A stretch of DNA of 64,000 bases from Halolactibacillus alkaliphilus (GCF_900115465.1 NZ_FOWN01000001.1:186001-250000), one strand, 5' to 3'; counted from the stretch's first letter, positions 18,005 through 28,418 are shown. Notes: a model not told the origin generated them from the sequence alone. Numbers and translations are program-made.

Positions 18005-21000
18005 ATGCGTGTTATTACATATGATCAAATAAAAGAACATTTTATTCCGAGTTTCTTTAAACGAGGCTATGACTATTACCAAAAACGTGCGGTTTATGAT
18101 TTAGAGCGTAATAAACAACTCAATTTATGGGTGGCATATGTGGAGGGTTCTAATCGCGACTATGAGGTAGAGGTACACACAGAACAGCCCTTTAGTCATC
18201 ATTATTGTAGTTGCCCGGCATTTAGTGAATATCATTCATGTAAACATATTGTTGCTGTGATGCTTGAGGTTGCTGAGAAGTTCACGGAAAAAGATTTGCG
18301 TTCAAAGCAAGCGGTCACATCAGTAGATACACAATGGAGTCAAGCTTTTATTAATCATTTACGAGCGGTTGGACACCAACCGACAGCACTGCCCAATGTT
18401 GCAACTACAAAAACGCTACTCACTGTAGATTATTTTATAAATATACAGTATCGGCCTCATGAAGGGGCTTATTTAATGCTTGATATGAAGATTGGCGAGG
18501 CAAGAACTTATGTGGTGAAATCAATTAGTGAGTTGTGTTCGCATATAGAAACAACCGCACCACTCCCATTTACCTCTAAATTCACATTTGATCCGATTCA
18601 GCATCAATTTTCACTAGAAGATAAGGAGATATTATCGTATTTAAAATCGTATATAACAGAAAGTAGTCGCTTTTCTGATTCAAGGTTTGATTACACACAA
18701 AGGACGATTATGTTAACACCTAAAGCTGCCCGGGAGCTTTTGCCAAGACTGGAGAAGTTACGTACGACAGTTAATAATTCAACATATAAGCAGGATCACA
18801 AGCTTACATTGCTAGATGAGAAGCCGCCACTTGAATTTTCATTGTCCAAAGAAGGGGAACACTATGTATTATTATTTGATAACTTAGACGATTATGATTT
18901 ACTGGAAGACTATCATTATCTTGTCAAAGGGAACAAGTTCTATACGCTTACGCTAGACCAAGAAGAAGTGCTGGCGAGGACACTTGCGATGCTCTACCAA
19001 TCTAGAAAAAACGGGTTTACTTTCACAAAAAATCATATGCTAAGTTTTTTGTCTGAAGGTGTTCCGCAACTAGAAAAAGTTGGAGAGGTCATGCTTGATG
19101 ACGCAATAAAAAGTGAGATTGAAAGGCACCCGCTCCAAGCGCGTATGTATATCGATTATGAAGACGAGCGTATTCAGACAACAATAGAATTTCAATATGG
19201 TCAAACAACGTATAATCCGCTAAAAGGTGTTAAAGTTAGTAATTTAATGATTAATGATACTAAGAAGGAACAGTCGATTGCATACGTACTAGATAAAGCA
19301 GGATTTGTTGAGCGGGAAGGGAAGTTGTATTTAGACGATGAAATAGCACAATATGAGTTTTTCTATCACTATATGCCTCTTTTAGAGGGTCGATTGGAAA
19401 TATTCATGACAGAACAAGCAAAACGCTTGTTTATAGAAGAGCGACATGTGCCATCGATGACCTCTGACGTTGACCATGACAATCACTTACTTGATATTAC
19501 GTTTGATTTCTCTAACATTTCATCAGAAGACATTTCAGCTGTATTCAAAGCGATGAAGGAGAAGAAACGTTACCATCGGTTACCTAGTGGTCAATTTGTT
19601 CCTTTAGAGTCAGAAGCTTTTCAAACGATAGGTGCTGTTGTTGACCGATTTGATTTAACGGTAAGTGATGTAACCGAGAATAATGTGCACATTCCGCTCT
19701 ATCATAGTCTCGAAGTCGATGATATGATGAGTAAATCCAATCAAGCTGTCTATAAACAAGCATTTAAGCGCCTCTTAAGAGATTTAAAACAACCAGAAAC
19801 AAGAGAAGTTGCTTTGCCAGAAGGAATAGAAGCTACATTACGAGATTATCAAGTGGATGGCTTTCAGTGGTTCAATACATTAGCTCGTTATGGTTTTGGG
19901 GGAGTGCTGGCTGATGATATGGGGCTTGGTAAAACACTTCAAGCGATCAGTTACACTTTGAAATTATGGAAAGATAATGACAGGAAGTTTAAAGCGCCGG
20001 TACTTGTTGTCGCGCCAGCATCACTTATTTTTAACTGGGAGAGAGAATTTAAAAAATTCGCACCGGAACTATCTGTAAACGTCTTGTATGGCACAAAGGA
20101 AGAACGCCAATCAATCTGGAAAGGGGTATCGCCAGATGTATGGATTACTTCTTATCCAATGGTGCGTCAAGAAATTGCAACTTTGAAAGATCAAACATAC
20201 CCACTATTGCTGCTTGATGAGGCGCAAGCAATAAAAAATAATACGACGAAAATCGCTAAAGCGATTCGCTCTCTAAAAGCTGGGCAACGCTTTGCTTTAA
20301 GTGGTACACCTATTGAGAATTCACTTGATGAGCTGTGGTCACTCTTTCATGTAATAATGCCAGGGCTTTTTCCGGCAAAGAAAGACTTCAAAAAGCTTGA
20401 GCCAGAAAAAATTGCTCGTATGGTGCGCCCCTTTATTTTACGACGTGTAAAACAAGATGTCTTAAAAGAACTACCGGATCGTGTAGATGCCTTGCAGTAT
20501 TCAGAATTAACTGGGGATCAAAAGAAAGTATATTTAGCTTATTTAAGTAAAATACAAGAGGAAACGGCCCAGCAACTTAAAACCGAAGGCTTTCAACAAA
20601 GTAGAATGAAGATATTAGCTGGTCTAACAAGACTCAGACAAATCTGCTGTCATCCTGGATTGTTTTTAGATAATTACCAAGGAGAATCTGGCAAGCTGCT
20701 ACAATTGTTAGATTTAATAGAAACGGGTCTTGCAAACAATCATCGGCTCCTTATTTTCTCGCAATTTTCAAGTATGTTAAAAGTCATGGCAAATAAATTA
20801 ACAGCGGAAGGTTATGATTTCTTTTATCTTGATGGTCAAACTAAAAGTGAGGCGCGTGTAAATATGGCAGAACGCTTTAATGACGGAGAAAAGCCCATTT
20901 TCTTAATCTCATTAAAAGCAGGTGGAACCGGATTGAATTTAACGGGTGCAGATACTGTTATTTTATATGACCTATGGTGGAATCCTGCTGTGGAAGAGCA

Positions 21001-21202
21001 AGCGGCCGGTCGCGCGCATCGTATGGGACAAAAAGAAGTTGTTCATGTCCACCGGCTGATTGCAGAAGGAACAATTGAAGAGAAAATTTATCAACTTCAA
21101 GAGAAAAAGCGTGAGTTGATTGATACAGTGATTCAACCAGGGGAAAAAACAAGTCAATCTCTTTCAGAAGAAGATATTAAGTTATTGTTAAATTTAAGTT
21201 AA
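18005..21202 (+). CDS. SWIM zinc-finger SNF2-family helicase
   Basis: A 1065-residue protein. The N-terminus has a SWIM zinc finger (CSCPAFSEYHSCKH, about residues 62-75), the middle is an uncharacterised bacterial SNF2-associated region, and the C-terminal half is a Swi2/Snf2 ATPase: DDMGLGKT (motif I), LLLDEAQ (motif II, DEAQ box), SGTPIEN (motif III), then GGTGLNLTGAD and QAAGRAHRMGQ (motifs V-VI). It probably translocates on double-stranded DNA to remodel bound proteins, as RapA does with RNA polymerase; no precise role is known for the SWIM class. The start at 18005 follows aggagtgg. No restriction or defence genes adjoin it. Confidence 0.9.
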   Translation: MRVITYDQIKEHFIPSFFKRGYDYYQKRAVYDLERNKQLNLWVAYVEGSNRDYEVEVHTEQPFSHHYCSCPAFSEYHSCKHIVAVMLEVAEKFTEKDLRSKQAVTSVDTQWSQAFINHLRAVGHQPTALPNVATTKTLLTVDYFINIQYRPHEGAYLMLDMKIGEARTYVVKSISELCSHIETTAPLPFTSKFTFDPIQHQFSLEDKEILSYLKSYITESSRFSDSRFDYTQRTIMLTPKAARELLPRLEKLRTTVNNSTYKQDHKLTLLDEKPPLEFSLSKEGEHYVLLFDNLDDYDLLEDYHYLVKGNKFYTLTLDQEEVLARTLAMLYQSRKNGFTFTKNHMLSFLSEGVPQLEKVGEVMLDDAIKSEIERHPLQARMYIDYEDERIQTTIEFQYGQTTYNPLKGVKVSNLMINDTKKEQSIAYVLDKAGFVEREGKLYLDDEIAQYEFFYHYMPLLEGRLEIFMTEQAKRLFIEERHVPSMTSDVDHDNHLLDITFDFSNISSEDISAVFKAMKEKKRYHRLPSGQFVPLESEAFQTIGAVVDRFDLTVSDVTENNVHIPLYHSLEVDDMMSKSNQAVYKQAFKRLLRDLKQPETREVALPEGIEATLRDYQVDGFQWFNTLARYGFGGVLADDMGLGKTLQAISYTLKLWKDNDRKFKAPVLVVAPASLIFNWEREFKKFAPELSVNVLYGTKEERQSIWKGVSPDVWITSYPMVRQEIATLKDQTYPLLLLDEAQAIKNNTTKIAKAIRSLKAGQRFALSGTPIENSLDELWSLFHVIMPGLFPAKKDFKKLEPEKIARMVRPFILRRVKQDVLKELPDRVDALQYSELTGDQKKVYLAYLSKIQEETAQQLKTEGFQQSRMKILAGLTRLRQICCHPGLFLDNYQGESGKLLQLLDLIETGLANNHRLLIFSQFSSMLKVMANKLTAEGYDFFYLDGQTKSEARVNMAERFNDGEKPIFLISLKAGGTGLNLTGADTVILYDLWWNPAVEEQAAGRAHRMGQKEVVHVHRLIAEGTIEEKIYQLQEKKRELIDTVIQPGEKTSQSLSEEDIKLLLNLS

Positions 21203-21226
21203 TAGATGAAATATCATAAAATGATC

Positions 21227-21265
21227 AAGCGCCGGTGAAGATATCATGTATCTTCACCGGCGCTT
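21227..21265. terminator. Perfect 17-bp terminator hairpin
   Basis: A 17-bp perfect GC-rich stem with a 5-base loop lies 24 bases after the helicase stop and between convergent genes. It lacks a long T-tract, so efficiency is uncertain. Confidence 0.7.
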
Positions 21266-21308
21266 ATTAAAAGGGATTGCTTTATAGAATTTTATATTCG
21301 AAAAAAGT

Positions 21309-22775
21309 TTAAATAAGTTGTTTAGCCGTTTCCTCTGTTCGAGCCATATCCATAGCGACTATATGGTTTTGTTTGTTTAATGTTTCAATTGTCGCGCTCA
21401 TCTCCTCCAAACTAGCGGAAGACTGTTCGATAATCGCAGCCAATTCACTCGTCCGGTCGCTTACCTGATGGGTGTTTTCAGTGACTTTCGTTGCGGTGAC
21501 TTGGAAGTGATTAAATTGTTGTTTTAAGTGATTTAAATAAGTACTAAGCGTAGTAAAAGCCTGCGCCACATTTGTTGCTTTTGTCAAGTTATCTTCATTC
21601 ATCTGTAAGTTTTGTTGCATTTTATCAAGTGTCATCTGGTGTGTGTCATTTACTTCTTTTAAATTCGATGTAATATTTTCTGCTGCATGGTTACTGTTCT
21701 CAGCGAGCTTTCTAATTTCCTCGGCAACGACCGCAAACCCTTTTCCGGCGTCACCAGCACGAGCTGCTTCAATCGAGGCGTTTAATGCAAGTAAATTCGT
21801 TTGTGCACTTATATCGATAATACTATTTGAGAACGCATTCGTTTCATTAATCTTCGTTGATAAAAGGTTAAAAGCATCATGCATGTCTTTGAAATATGTA
21901 AGCAGTTGTTTGGTATTATTAACAAGTACTTTAAGTAACTGATTACCATGATCAGCTGTCGTTGTTGACTTTTCAACAGTGTGTTTAATCGCCTCTGTTT
22001 CATCATGCATCGCGCTTATTTCTTGTAAGGTTGCTTGTTGATACATATCAATGTCAGTGATTTTAACGGATTGGTCACTACTGCCTTCGGCCATTTCTTG
22101 AACAGCTAAGCCCATATCATTTTGAGAAGAGAGATTGCTTTGAATCTGTTCATTCATTGTTGAAAGTGCGGCTACAATGGTCTGAACATCTGTTTCTAAT
22201 TGCTTATGAGCTATTTCCTGCGTCGTTTTCGATGTTTCGCTCTCTATAAGAATCGCTTCTAACGTTGTTTGCTGCTTGTTGTTTAGCAAAATCAGAATAA
22301 GTGCCAACATCGATGAAAGGACATAGGTTGCGGTCGTTAATGTTAAATTATCTGAGAGTATACTGCCATCATAGGATGCAAATAAACTATTTAGATAAAT
22401 ACCAACAATACCAAGTGTTCCCCCGATGATGAAAATATACCGATTCGAATAAATAGTTGTAAGTAATAGTAAAAAGAAAAAGATTAAAATAAAGCCTAAA
22501 CTACCCCCAAATAAATATATAGCCAACAGTGTTAAAATATAGCCAACAATGACAATCACATAAGGAAACAAGGTGGGTTTTTTAAATGTATACCTTAGCA
22601 GTAGAAAATTACTCCATAAAAATATAATTTCTGCGAGATAAAACCCGGCTTTAAACAGTTCGTCTCCCAACAAAGCAATTAATCCACCGCTTAGTAAAGC
22701 AATTGAAAAAGCTGTCATCGCCAGTAGATTCTTTTTCATAAGATCGTTTAGTTTTAATTCATTTACCACATGCAT
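21309..22775 (-). CDS. Methyl-accepting chemotaxis protein with six-segment membrane domain
   Basis: The 488-residue receptor has five to six membrane helices in residues about 12-165, with almost no extracellular domain and no HAMP, followed by the MA signalling domain containing the hairpin tip [20 protein letters not shown]. It probably senses membrane or cytoplasmic state rather than an external ligand. The ATG at 22775 follows aggagg with 8-base spacing. No CheA/CheW or flagellar genes are in the window. Confidence 0.88.
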   Translation of the reverse strand: MHVVNELKLNDLMKKNLLAMTAFSIALLSGGLIALLGDELFKAGFYLAEIIFLWSNFLLLRYTFKKPTLFPYVIVIVGYILTLLAIYLFGGSLGFILIFFFLLLLTTIYSNRYIFIIGGTLGIVGIYLNSLFASYDGSILSDNLTLTTATYVLSSMLALILILLNNKQQTTLEAILIESETSKTTQEIAHKQLETDVQTIVAALSTMNEQIQSNLSSQNDMGLAVQEMAEGSSDQSVKITDIDMYQQATLQEISAMHDETEAIKHTVEKSTTTADHGNQLLKVLVNNTKQLLTYFKDMHDAFNLLSTKINETNAFSNSIIDISAQTNLLALNASIEAARAGDAGKGFAVVAEEIRKLAENSNHAAENITSNLKEVNDTHQMTLDKMQQNLQMNEDNLTKATNVAQAFTTLSTYLNHLKQQFNHFQVTATKVTENTHQVSDRTSELAAIIEQSSASLEEMSATIETLNKQNHIVAMDMARTEETAKQLI

Positions 22776-22831
22776 CAATTATTCCTCCTGAATATGAAAC
22801 GTATATTATATGAGTACATATCTAAATGTAG

Positions 22832-22855
22832 CTATAGAGCAGGTTGCTCCTATAG
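22832..22855. other. Hairpin in the gap between divergent genes
   Basis: CTATAGAGCA pairs with TGCTCCTATAG (10 pairs, one bulge, 3-base loop) in the roughly 300-base region between the chemoreceptor and deacetylase genes. It may be an operator; nothing else is recognisable there. Confidence 0.35.
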
Positions 22856-23074
22856 TAATATCGGCTGATGGAGGTGAAAGATGAAGGGGTGTAATTAACA
22901 GGGAAGAACATCTAATCGTTCGTTTTAAAACAAGTGTATAAGGTTAAAGGACGTGAATATATAGGGAAATAATCGACAGTAATTAGTTAAAATGATGCAT
23001 GACAAATCTTTCTATTATTTGTTAAAATATGATATTGTATGTAGCGTATATTTACAGAAAAAAGAGGGATATTG

Positions 23075-24502
23075 ATGCAGTTTATACATAAAGTTTATAT
23101 GGTATTAGCGTTGCTTGTTTTGATATTGATTGGATTAGTGTTTACACCCGTGGTGATGAATCAAGAAAAGAGCCGTCAGTTAAAGGCGACAGAGGAAGTC
23201 ACGCAGTCTGCCTATCCGGGTATTGATATTGTGACAGAGGTGGTGGAAGAACAGGACTATTATAAAGCGATTCATTACCCTGTATTTAAACAAGAGCGCT
23301 TAAATATAGAGATTAATAACTATGTTGCTGAAGAAACAGCGGTTTTTTTAGATGAAGTCAATGATCAAAGAGATGTATTAAAAGAGCGGGACTGGCAAGC
23401 GGTTTTTCATCTCACATTTGATATTCATGCTCTAAATGACGGTGTGTATGCACTCGTTTTTAGTTCGGACAGCTTGGTGGCGGGTGCAAATGGAAGACAA
23501 ATGGCCAAAGTGTTTATGTTAGATGTAGAGGAAGGGGACTATATCCTTGGTGAAGCCCTAGTGAAAGATAGCCAAGATACAAGAAAGGCTATTTATGAGG
23601 GGGTACTAGCCGAGTTAGAGGCTTCCCCGGCCTATAAAGACCTGTATTTTCACGACATGTTAGAAGAGTGGATAGAGACAACGAATTTTTCTAATCTCTA
23701 TCTGAAAGAAGACGCGCTTGTATTCACATTTGATAAGTATGAAATTACAGCAGGTGCTGCTGGTTCTCCGGACATAGAGTTGCCACTTGAATCCTTTTTA
23801 CATGTGCTAAATCCAAGCTGGGTCAGTCGCTTGCAGTTAGAGACAGAGGCTATGGAGACTGAAAACGCAGAGCCAGATGATACAGTAATAAATCAGGATG
23901 ATGACGCATCAGAAAAAGCTGGCGATGCTGTAACGGCAGAACGACATGTTGTCGCTCTAACATTTGATGATGGACCACATCCTGAAAATACGTCAAAAGC
24001 CTTACAATTGTTAGAAAAGTATCAAATGAAAGCAACATTCTTTATGTTAGGTAGTCGGATTGATTTCTATCCAGATCTCGTTAAAGAAGTGTTTAATCAA
24101 GGGCATGAAATCGGGAATCATACCTGGAATCATAAGCAGTTGACGAAAATAACGGATAAGGCTATTCAGGAAGAAATTCATTCAGTTGACCAAAAACTTC
24201 AAGACGTTATCGGTCAACCGGCTACCGTTTTTCGGCCACCTTATGGTGCGACAAATGCACATGTTGAAAGTTTTCTTAATGTACCATCGGTGCTATGGAC
24301 GATTGATACCCTTGACTGGAAAACCAAAAGTCCAGAATCAATACTTGCTGAAGTGAAAACTGGTTTAAAGCCCGGTGCGATTGTGTTAATGCACGATATT
24401 CACGAAACGACAGTTGAAGCACTGGAATTAATTTTACCTTATTTGAAAGAGCAAGGTTATACGTCTGTGCAAGTATCGGAAGTACTAGAAATGAATAAAT
24501 AA
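23075..24502 (+). CDS. Membrane-anchored peptidoglycan/polysaccharide deacetylase (PdaC-like)
   Basis: The 475-residue protein has an N-terminal signal anchor (residues about 9-27), a DUF4163/DUF3298-like region (about 45-260; EINNYVAEET and FDKYEITAGAAGSPDIELPL), an acidic linker, and a C-terminal NodB domain (about 290-470) with VALTFDDGPHP, GNHTWNHKQL, FRPPYGA and LMHDIH. This order matches B. subtilis PdaC, an N-acetylmuramic acid deacetylase. It should act on the cell wall outside the membrane. The ATG at 23075 follows agaggga. Confidence 0.88.
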   Translation: MQFIHKVYMVLALLVLILIGLVFTPVVMNQEKSRQLKATEEVTQSAYPGIDIVTEVVEEQDYYKAIHYPVFKQERLNIEINNYVAEETAVFLDEVNDQRDVLKERDWQAVFHLTFDIHALNDGVYALVFSSDSLVAGANGRQMAKVFMLDVEEGDYILGEALVKDSQDTRKAIYEGVLAELEASPAYKDLYFHDMLEEWIETTNFSNLYLKEDALVFTFDKYEITAGAAGSPDIELPLESFLHVLNPSWVSRLQLETEAMETENAEPDDTVINQDDDASEKAGDAVTAERHVVALTFDDGPHPENTSKALQLLEKYQMKATFFMLGSRIDFYPDLVKEVFNQGHEIGNHTWNHKQLTKITDKAIQEEIHSVDQKLQDVIGQPATVFRPPYGATNAHVESFLNVPSVLWTIDTLDWKTKSPESILAEVKTGLKPGAIVLMHDIHETTVEALELILPYLKEQGYTSVQVSEVLEMNK

Positions 24503-24520
24503 GATAAAGGATGATTAACA

Positions 24521-24973
24521 ATGGATCAACAATCAGTGACGTTATTATGGAGACAGTTTAAAGAGAAGAATCCAACAGCAAAAGATACTTATCAAGCTTG
24601 GGCATTCGGTGATGGAAAATCCATGGCGGATGAATTAAGTGATTTAGTTGTCAAAGGTGTTAAAACAGCTACGGCGTCAAATTATGCATTGTACGAAAGA
24701 GAAAATGAACCTTTACCACAGGTAGGAGACTATAGTGTGATATTAGATGGTAGCGAGAAAGCTGTTGCTATTATAGAAACGACATCTGTAGAGGTCATAC
24801 CGTTTAAAGACGTATCCGCAACACATGCTTTCTTAGAAGGGGAGGGCGATCGGAGCCTTAACTATTGGCGAGAAGTCCATGAAGCGTTCTTTAAAAAAGA
24901 ATGTGAAGAGGTAGGTCATGTATTTAGTGAAGACATGCTTGTTGTGTGTGCACGATTTACCCGGGTATTTTAA
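24521..24973 (+). CDS. ASCH domain protein
   Basis: A 150-residue single-domain ASCH protein (PUA-like beta barrel) with GVKTATAS near residue 46 and a conserved VGDYSVILDG strand. ASCH proteins are predicted RNA-binding or amidohydrolase modules; E. coli YqfB acts on N4-acetylcytidine. It lies 18 bases behind the deacetylase gene with its own site aaggatg. Function is not known for this subfamily. Confidence 0.8.
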   Translation: MDQQSVTLLWRQFKEKNPTAKDTYQAWAFGDGKSMADELSDLVVKGVKTATASNYALYERENEPLPQVGDYSVILDGSEKAVAIIETTSVEVIPFKDVSATHAFLEGEGDRSLNYWREVHEAFFKKECEEVGHVFSEDMLVVCARFTRVF

Positions 24974-24984
24974 ATAGAAAGTAA

Positions 24985-25021
24985 AAACAACCCTTATCTC
25001 GATTTCGGATAAGGGTTGTTT
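24985..25021. terminator. Bidirectional terminator between ASCH and AraC genes
   Basis: A 14-bp perfect stem (AAACAACCCTTATC and its complement) with T-runs on both strands separates the convergent genes. Confidence 0.88.
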
Positions 25022-25054
25022 TCGTTCTGCGAAAAATAGTGGGTTTGACTCGCG

Positions 25055-25894
25055 CTAGTGACTATCTACTAGCGTAAATTGTTGCTGTCGAAAAGTAGAA
25101 GGCGTCATAGCCGTTTCGCGCTTGAACGCTTGGGTAAAAAAGGATTGTGATGAAAATCCTGTAATGTGTGATATTTCTCCTACGGCCATTGTGGTAGTAG
25201 ACAGAAGGTGTTTCGCTTCTTTAATACGTAAAGCATTTAAATAAGCGATCGGTGTCATGCCAAGTTCTTCTTTGAAAAGATGGACAAGGTAATACTTATT
25301 TATATTGCTGACACGTGCTAAAATATCCAGCGTTATTGGATCGTGGAAGTTTTGTGTCATGTAGTATTTTGCTAATGCAATTGCATGACTGAGTTGTTTT
25401 GCTTCACTTTTTTCGATGGATATTCTTTTCGAACGAATTAACTTTATTATAAGAATTTCAATAATGTTTTGACAGACGTGTTCATAACGTGTCCCCTTAT
25501 GTTCGACTTCGTATAATAATTTTTTCAAGTGATAAAGGATATCGTCTTGGTCATCTTGATAAGTAAATAGACCATAAGGGTCGTTATCGGTTAGTGTGAA
25601 AGCGATGCCTTCTATGCCAAGCGCAATATACTCTAATGAATCTTTAAAATTAGAACGCTCAGTATGTTCAATGTTAGGGTTAATGACAATTAAATCATTT
25701 TTTTGTACAGGAATTTCATGTGTAGGTAGAACAAAAGAACCTTTACCGTTTACGATATAAAATAGTTCTGTAAAGTGATGGGTATGTGTTAGACTGTGCC
25801 AATTCTTATCGTATTCGGAGTGCGTGATATAGAGCAATTTAAATGGTAACGCTTCCTTTTTGTTGTTCGTCATTTGATAAAGGTCATGAACCAT
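25055..25894 (-). CDS. AraC-family transcriptional regulator
   Basis: A 279-residue protein with an N-terminal cupin-type sensing domain (residues about 15-150; HTHHFTELFYIVNGKGSF) and two C-terminal AraC helix-turn-helix motifs (DILARVSNINKYYLVHLFK and GEISHITGFSSQSFFTQAFK). It diverges from the sugar-binding protein gene at 26086 and probably controls the glycan operon. A GntR-type palindrome sits directly in front of it, so it may itself be under GntR control. The start follows gaggtgacaac. Confidence 0.88.
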   Translation of the reverse strand: MVHDLYQMTNNKKEALPFKLLYITHSEYDKNWHSLTHTHHFTELFYIVNGKGSFVLPTHEIPVQKNDLIVINPNIEHTERSNFKDSLEYIALGIEGIAFTLTDNDPYGLFTYQDDQDDILYHLKKLLYEVEHKGTRYEHVCQNIIEILIIKLIRSKRISIEKSEAKQLSHAIALAKYYMTQNFHDPITLDILARVSNINKYYLVHLFKEELGMTPIAYLNALRIKEAKHLLSTTTMAVGEISHITGFSSQSFFTQAFKRETAMTPSTFRQQQFTLVDSH

Positions 25895-25917
25895 GTTGTC
25901 ACCTCATATAATCTATT

Positions 25918-25931
25918 CTGGTTATAACAAC
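25918..25931. promoter_or_regulatory. Candidate GntR operator, copy 1
   Basis: CTGGTTATAACAAC matches the palindrome CTGGTTATAACCAG at 12 of 14 positions. It lies between the divergent AraC and binding-protein genes. Confidence 0.6.
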
Positions 25932-26024
25932 TACATTTAATACGTCTACCATACTATTTTTTCGATCTTTTTACAACATATTTATAAAAAAGCAATATAC
26001 ATAAAAAAATCAACAAGATGTTTA

Positions 26025-26054
26025 TTGTGGAAGCGCTATCAAAAAACGTATGAT
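26025..26054 (+). promoter_or_regulatory. Promoter with cre (CcpA) site for the glycan importer
   Basis: TTGTGG and TATGAT are spaced by 18 bases. TGGAAGCGCTATCA at 26028-26041 matches the cre consensus TGWAANCGNTNWCA at 13 of 14 positions and overlaps the -35 and spacer, so CcpA would repress the importer when preferred sugars are present. Confidence 0.65.
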
Positions 26055-26085
26055 AAATGTATAAATTACCTAGGAGGTAGATGAA

Positions 26086-27462
26086 ATGAAAATGAAACAC
26101 GTATTTTTAGCGATGATGTTGATGCTACTGGTTGTTTTGGCAGCTTGTGGTGGGGGAGACACAGAAGAAACAGATACAGGTGAGGATACGACAGGTAATG
26201 ATACAGAAGAAACGACAGATGACAGCCCGAGTGAACCACAAACATTACACGTAGCGGCACTAGAGTCCGCTTATGGTGTGGATGTCTGGGAGAAAATTAT
26301 TGCAGCTTATGAAGAAGCACATGGCAATGTAACAATTGACTTAACAATAGAAAGAAATATAGAAGAAGTGATGCGCCCAAATATGCAAGCAGGTGAATAT
26401 CCAGATGTTTTCTTACTTGCGACAGATCGGGAAGAAGCACTTACTGAAACAATGATTAAAGAAAATGCGCTAGCGTCTCTAGAAGATATGTTAACGATGA
26501 ATGTCTTTGGTGAACAAGTGACAGTGGAAGACAAGTTATTAGATGGCTTTACGGATACACTTGCAACCAATCCGTATGCAGATGGTGAGACGTATTTAGC
26601 ACCGATGTTTTATAGCCCAACAGGCCTATTCTATAATGCTAACTTACTTGAAGAATACGGTTGGGATGCACCGACGACATGGGACGAGATGTTTGAATTA
26701 GGCGAGAAAGCATTGGCTGAGGATATTTACTTGTTTACTTATCCTGTCGCTGGTTACTTTGATACACTCCTACGTTCAATGCTTTATGCTTCAGGTGATG
26801 TCGACTTATTTAATGCGGCGATGACATATGAAGAAGGTGTATGGGAATCGGCCGAAGGTAGACGCGTCCTAGAAACAATTGAAAAATTAGCGGATTATAC
26901 ACACCCTGATACAGTGGCTAATGCTAATCCAAATGATTTCGTGAGAAATCAACAATTAGTGTTAGATAATGAAGCGATTTTTATGCCTAACGGGACATGG
27001 GTTGTAGGTGAGATGGCGGAAGCGCCAAGAGTAGACGGTTTTGAGTGGGGCATGATGCCGGTACCTGCTTTTGAAGAGGGTGGCACACGTTATGCCTTTA
27101 CATTCTTTGAACAAGTATGGGTACCATCACAAGCAGAAAATGTTGAAGGTGGAAAAGAATTTATTAGCTTCCTTTACTCAGATCAAGCAGCTGAAATATT
27201 CTTAGAAGCAGGTGCTGCTCAACCGATCGAAGGTATTGTGAATATGATGGATGACGAGCAAGCGTTCTTCTATAGCATTTACTCAAATGATGTCTTACCA
27301 GCGATGGGAACATTTGCGTCTACAACACCTGTTCCAGGTGTCAGTATTGGTGATGAGCTGTATGTCAAAATTGATAGTGTAATGAGTGGCCGTGTAACTG
27401 TTGATGAATGGGTTAATTCCCTAGAACAAGCAAACGACAGTTTACGTCCTGCGATGAATTAA
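26086..27462 (+). CDS. Sugar ABC transporter substrate-binding lipoprotein (CUT1)
   Basis: A 458-residue family 1 solute-binding protein with lipobox VLAAC (Cys21), an acidic linker to residue about 50, then the typical SBP_bac_1 body (FYSPTGLFYNANLLEEYGW; MPNGTWVVGEM). It should capture an oligosaccharide outside the cell for the two permeases that follow. Because a GH112 phosphorylase is in the same cluster, galacto-N-biose, lacto-N-biose or a sulfated relative is the likely ligand; this is inference. No ATPase gene is present, so a shared MsmK-type ATPase would be needed. Start follows aggaggtagatgaa. Confidence 0.9.
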   Translation: MKMKHVFLAMMLMLLVVLAACGGGDTEETDTGEDTTGNDTEETTDDSPSEPQTLHVAALESAYGVDVWEKIIAAYEEAHGNVTIDLTIERNIEEVMRPNMQAGEYPDVFLLATDREEALTETMIKENALASLEDMLTMNVFGEQVTVEDKLLDGFTDTLATNPYADGETYLAPMFYSPTGLFYNANLLEEYGWDAPTTWDEMFELGEKALAEDIYLFTYPVAGYFDTLLRSMLYASGDVDLFNAAMTYEEGVWESAEGRRVLETIEKLADYTHPDTVANANPNDFVRNQQLVLDNEAIFMPNGTWVVGEMAEAPRVDGFEWGMMPVPAFEEGGTRYAFTFFEQVWVPSQAENVEGGKEFISFLYSDQAAEIFLEAGAAQPIEGIVNMMDDEQAFFYSIYSNDVLPAMGTFASTTPVPGVSIGDELYVKIDSVMSGRVTVDEWVNSLEQANDSLRPAMN

Positions 27463-27480
27463 TAGAAAAGGTGCGTTAAA

Positions 27481-27505
27481 ATTGGGCGGCATATGACCGC
27501 CCAAT
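27481..27505 (+). other. Intercistronic hairpin after the binding-protein gene
   Basis: ATTGGGCGG and CCGCCCAAT form a 9-bp perfect GC-rich stem between binding-protein and permease genes, without a T-tract. Such hairpins often stabilise the upstream message, giving excess binding protein. Confidence 0.7.
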
Positions 27506-27527
27506 CTCTATAAATGAGGTGAATCAA

Positions 27528-28418
27528 TTGAGCAGAAAAAGATCAAGAAATATATTTATTGCCACATGTATCACGCCAGCAATCATGCTCTTTGCATTAT
27601 TTATGGTCGTGCCAACATTCGAAGTATTTCGGATGTCCTTATACAATTGGGGCGGTTTATCAGGAAATAAAACATTTATCGGTTTTAATAATTTCAAAGT
27701 GCTTTGGAATGACATGAGATTTATTCAATCATTTCAAAATTCGGTATTGCTAATTGTTTTAGTTGCTGTACTTACGATAGTAGTCGCCATCTTTTTTGCG
27801 TCGGTACTAACGAAAGAAAAAGTATTCGCAACAAACTTTTTTAGAATCGTTTTTTATATCCCGAATATCTTATCGGTCGTTATTATCGCGGGGATATTTT
27901 CAGCAGTCTATAACCCAAGAACAGGCTTGTTAAATAGTATTCTGGGGCTACTTAACCTTGAGCAATTACAACGTCAATGGTTAGGTAATCAAGATATCGT
28001 GATATACAGTTTAGCTGGAGCGCTTGTTTGGCAAGCGATTGGTTATTACATGGTCATGTATATGTCAGGTATGGCAAGCATTCCTGAGAGCTATTATGAA
28101 GCGGCATCACTTGAAGGAGCAGGGAAATTTAAACAGTTCAGTGCAATCACATTACCACTTATTTGGAATAACTTAAGAACGACATTGACCTTTTATATTA
28201 TTAGTACGATTAATTTGAGTTTTTTACTTGTGACGGCGATGACCGGTGGTGGGCCAGATGGTTCAACAGAAGTTTTCCTATCGTATATGTATTCACAAGC
28301 ATACAGTAACTCGACATATGGATACGGCATGGCAATAGGTGTTGTCGTGTTTACTTTCTCATTTGTACTTGCGGCTGTTGTTAGCCGAATCACAAAACGA
28401 GAAGTACTTGAGTTTTAA
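27528..28418 (+). CDS. Sugar ABC transporter permease 1 (MalF-like)
   Basis: A 296-residue six-segment permease with the EAA-loop EAASLEGAGKFKQFSAITLP near residue 190. It pairs with the next gene to form the membrane channel of the glycan importer. I choose the TTG at 27528, which follows gaggtg at a normal distance; the GTG at 27519 is part of that ribosome site. Confidence 0.9.
   Translation: MSRKRSRNIFIATCITPAIMLFALFMVVPTFEVFRMSLYNWGGLSGNKTFIGFNNFKVLWNDMRFIQSFQNSVLLIVLVAVLTIVVAIFFASVLTKEKVFATNFFRIVFYIPNILSVVIIAGIFSAVYNPRTGLLNSILGLLNLEQLQRQWLGNQDIVIYSLAGALVWQAIGYYMVMYMSGMASIPESYYEAASLEGAGKFKQFSAITLPLIWNNLRTTLTFYIISTINLSFLLVTAMTGGGPDGSTEVFLSYMYSQAYSNSTYGYGMAIGVVVFTFSFVLAAVVSRITKREVLEF

Noticed and set aside
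24276-24521. Minus-strand open frame opposite the PdaC-like gene
   Set aside because: Antisense to the conserved NodB motifs, without a ribosome site.
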